The notes beneath the pieces were generated by a model. It saw only the letters and a list, made by a program, of their open reading frames with translations, ran no database searches and had not been told where the DNA came from. DNA of 6,044 bases, from NCBI GenBank assembly GCA_945870465.1, contig CAMBSS010000222.1, positions 1 to 6,044 of the forward strand, given 5' to 3'. This DNA comes from Bordetella parapertussis (GTDB lineage: Bacteria; Pseudomonadota; Gammaproteobacteria; Burkholderiales; SG8-41). Of the stretch, positions 5,835 to 6,044 are shown in pieces (the stretch's first letter is position 1; the number at the start of each line of letters is the position of its first letter). The position numbers and the translations under genes were made by a program.

Positions 5835-6044
5835 GTGGGATCGACTGACGAAGCAACAATGCGCGACGCACCGACGCAAGGAAAAATAACGGACGAAGCC
5901 ATTGCCGCTGCAAAGGCGATGGTCGGGCTCCGGCTGCGTCCAGAAGGGCCTTACTTGCAGGATGTTACGATCGACACGATACGTAATTTTTGCAACGGCA
6001 TTGGCGAACTAAATCCGCTTTATCGCGACAACGAATACGGCAGG
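5835..6044 (+). CDS. FAS1-like/MaoC N-terminal dehydratase (3' end beyond window)
   Basis: Only the first 70 residues are in the window, and the frame is open to the edge. After a polar, probably disordered start, the sequence ITDEAIAAAKAMVGLRLRP, then a segment DVTIDTIRNFCNGIGELNPL with nearby Tyr-Arg-Asp, follows the pattern of the N-terminal domain of FAS1-like/MaoC acyl dehydratases. In these, a short helix leads into the hot-dog fold, and (W/N)GIGDxNPL-type residues mark the substrate loop. Such enzymes hydrate or dehydrate enoyl-/3-hydroxyacyl-CoA esters in the cytosol. The catalytic Asp/His of MaoC domains would usually lie in a later domain not seen here. The gene runs divergently from the CoA-ligase operon and shares its regulatory region, so it plausibly acts on the CoA ester made by that ligase (inference). 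Confidence 0.75.
   Translation, partial: MGSTDEATMRDAPTQGKITDEAIAAAKAMVGLRLRPEGPYLQDVTIDTIRNFCNGIGELNPLYRDNEYGR

Overview
The window is a GC-rich, gene-dense stretch of bacterial DNA. It most likely comes from a betaproteobacterium or a close relative. The main reason is an orphan Bug-family (TctC-like) solute receptor, a family greatly expanded in Burkholderiales; the high-GC codon use and tightly packed operons agree. This placement is inference, because no rRNA or phylogenetic marker is present. No gene-free stretch exceeds 300 bases. I see no tRNA, rRNA, IS element, CRISPR array or prophage.

Left operon (+ strand, 17-2667). Three coupled genes sit head to tail. The first, 17-556, is the most notable object here. 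It is a UGSC-family (seleno)protein whose frame is interrupted by one in-frame TGA at 296-298, exactly where the family carries its selenocysteine. The reading frame continues for 85 more codons with family-like sequence. A well-formed SECIS-like hairpin (301-335) follows the TGA directly. An ordinary gene caller would truncate this gene and wrongly extend the next one upstream. It is followed by two proteins of about 350 residues (534-1592 and 1594-2667). These are diverged paralogs of one another and belong to a conserved family of unknown function.

Right operon (- strand, 5707 down to 2703). It encodes a SucC-like beta subunit and a SucD-like alpha subunit of an ADP-forming acyl-CoA ligase (ATGA overlap), then a secreted Bug-type substrate-binding protein. 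The ligase keeps the catalytic histidine but differs from canonical succinyl-CoA ligase at several conserved loops. It is therefore probably a catabolic paralog for a different carboxylate rather than the TCA-cycle enzyme.

The 127-bp region 5708-5834 is AT-rich and lies between divergent genes. It holds a perfect TATAAT box for the right operon embedded in a 12-bp palindrome, plus a second cluster of inverted repeats. A rightward gene (5835 to the window end, incomplete) starts with a MaoC/FAS1-like dehydratase N-terminal domain.

Together, the receptor, CoA ligase and hydratase/dehydratase suggest capture, activation and (de)hydration of a carboxylic acid. Whether the convergent UGSC operon takes part in the same pathway cannot be told from the sequence.
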